Below, piece after piece: positions 63,705 through 64,000 of a stretch of 64,000 nt of DNA (within the stretch, counting starts at the first letter, position 1; every line of letters starts with the position of its first letter). The position numbers were made by a program, and so were the translations under genes. Under the pieces are notes generated by a model. It saw only the letters and a program-made list of their open reading frames with translations. It ran no database searches and had not been told where the DNA came from. The stretch spans positions 62,001-126,000 of the forward strand of contig MABD01000055.1 in the NCBI GenBank assembly GCA_002162955.1. Direction: 5' to 3'. Origin of the DNA: Gammaproteobacteria bacterium 45_16_T64. GTDB taxonomy: Bacteria; Pseudomonadota; Gammaproteobacteria; Pseudomonadales; Ketobacteraceae.

Positions 63705-64000
63705 GGGGGACCTCTATGGCGTTGGCAATGACTAGAGCTATCTCTATGTCATTAGTATATGTTGAGGGCGAAATTCTCGCTATATTGAAGCGATCTAACA
63801 ATGACGAATACAGTCATATTCTTATCGCATTCGGACATGATGTGGGTTTTTACCAGGTTTAAAGCTACAATAACGCCATTAACACACTTTTTTGTTATCA
63901 ATAACGGACAGTCACGCTACTAGCGTCATAATGATGGCCAACGAGAACTATACAGTTTCCAATTATTTCGCCCGTAGCCATCTGGCCAATACGGTACGTA
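63705..64000. other. Right edge, non-coding within the window
   Basis: No supported gene. It includes the acyl-CoA dehydrogenase promoter region (minus strand); a plus-strand reading frame at 63410-63862 is a shadow of the acyl-CoA dehydrogenase gene. The next gene must start outside. Confidence 0.4.

Noticed and set aside
63410-63862. Plus-strand 150-codon frame at the right edge
   Set aside because: It is the complement of the acyl-CoA dehydrogenase gene and its upstream region, with no protein-like composition.

Overview
The window looks like a chromosomal segment of a marine-type gammaproteobacterium of moderate GC content. The evidence is a Kef potassium efflux module, a YeeN-type YebC protein, many TetR, MarR, LysR and HxlR regulators next to lipid- and xenobiotic-type redox enzymes, two PEP-CTERM proteins and a LuxA/C/D/E-type gene set. 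I cannot name the genus. No integrase, transposase or CRISPR array is visible.

The left edge (1-640) has four tightly packed, partly degenerate tRNA genes (Leu, Pro, Trp-like, Gln) that resemble an accessory tRNA array. From about 0.6 to 34 kb comes a mosaic of small regulator/enzyme modules: TetR; MarR-NnrU; LysR with a pirin/KefG-like/Kef electrophile-defence operon; HxlR with a CMD protein; HxlR with a MaoC-like hydratase; TetR with a redoxin-cytochrome-copper monooxygenase; an acyltransferase; LysR with a quinone-oxidoreductase-like protein; TetR with a PPOX protein; HxlR with an SDR; a PEP-CTERM lectin-like protein; and a hybrid sensor kinase. Several regulators face long, near-perfect palindromes that are probably their own operators.

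The centre (34-51.5 kb) is the most striking part. A minus-strand operon (44126 down to 35031) encodes, in order, a WD40 protein, a GTP cyclohydrolase II fused to a degenerate GGDEF domain, RibD, LuxC, LuxE, LuxD and a LuxA-type luciferase alpha subunit. There is no luxB and no luxG. The fatty-aldehyde-forming reductase complex, two steps of flavin synthesis and a flavin monooxygenase are thus all present, and a CsgD/LuxR-type regulator follows on the same strand. A divergent plus-strand operon (44395-51516) encodes a methyltransferase, a cysteine-synthase-like PLP enzyme, a VOC protein, a SUMF1-domain protein lacking the FGE cysteines, a PLP decarboxylase and an RND/MMPL exporter. The two operons share a 268-bp control region with overlapping inverted repeats, one of which abuts a consensus -35 box. 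I read the locus as a single-subunit bacterial luciferase-like system paired with an unknown small-molecule pathway; the link between the two operons is inference.

The right part (51.5-64 kb) has an AraC regulator, an S-formylglutathione hydrolase followed by a cytochrome P450 remnant, a crystallin-fold secreted protein, a second PEP-CTERM protein, and a lipid/sterol-type catabolic set (MarR, Rieske oxygenase, thioesterase, GMC oxidoreductase, AraC, acyl-CoA dehydrogenase). Both PEP-CTERM genes have TGG-N8-TTGC sigma-54-like promoters upstream.
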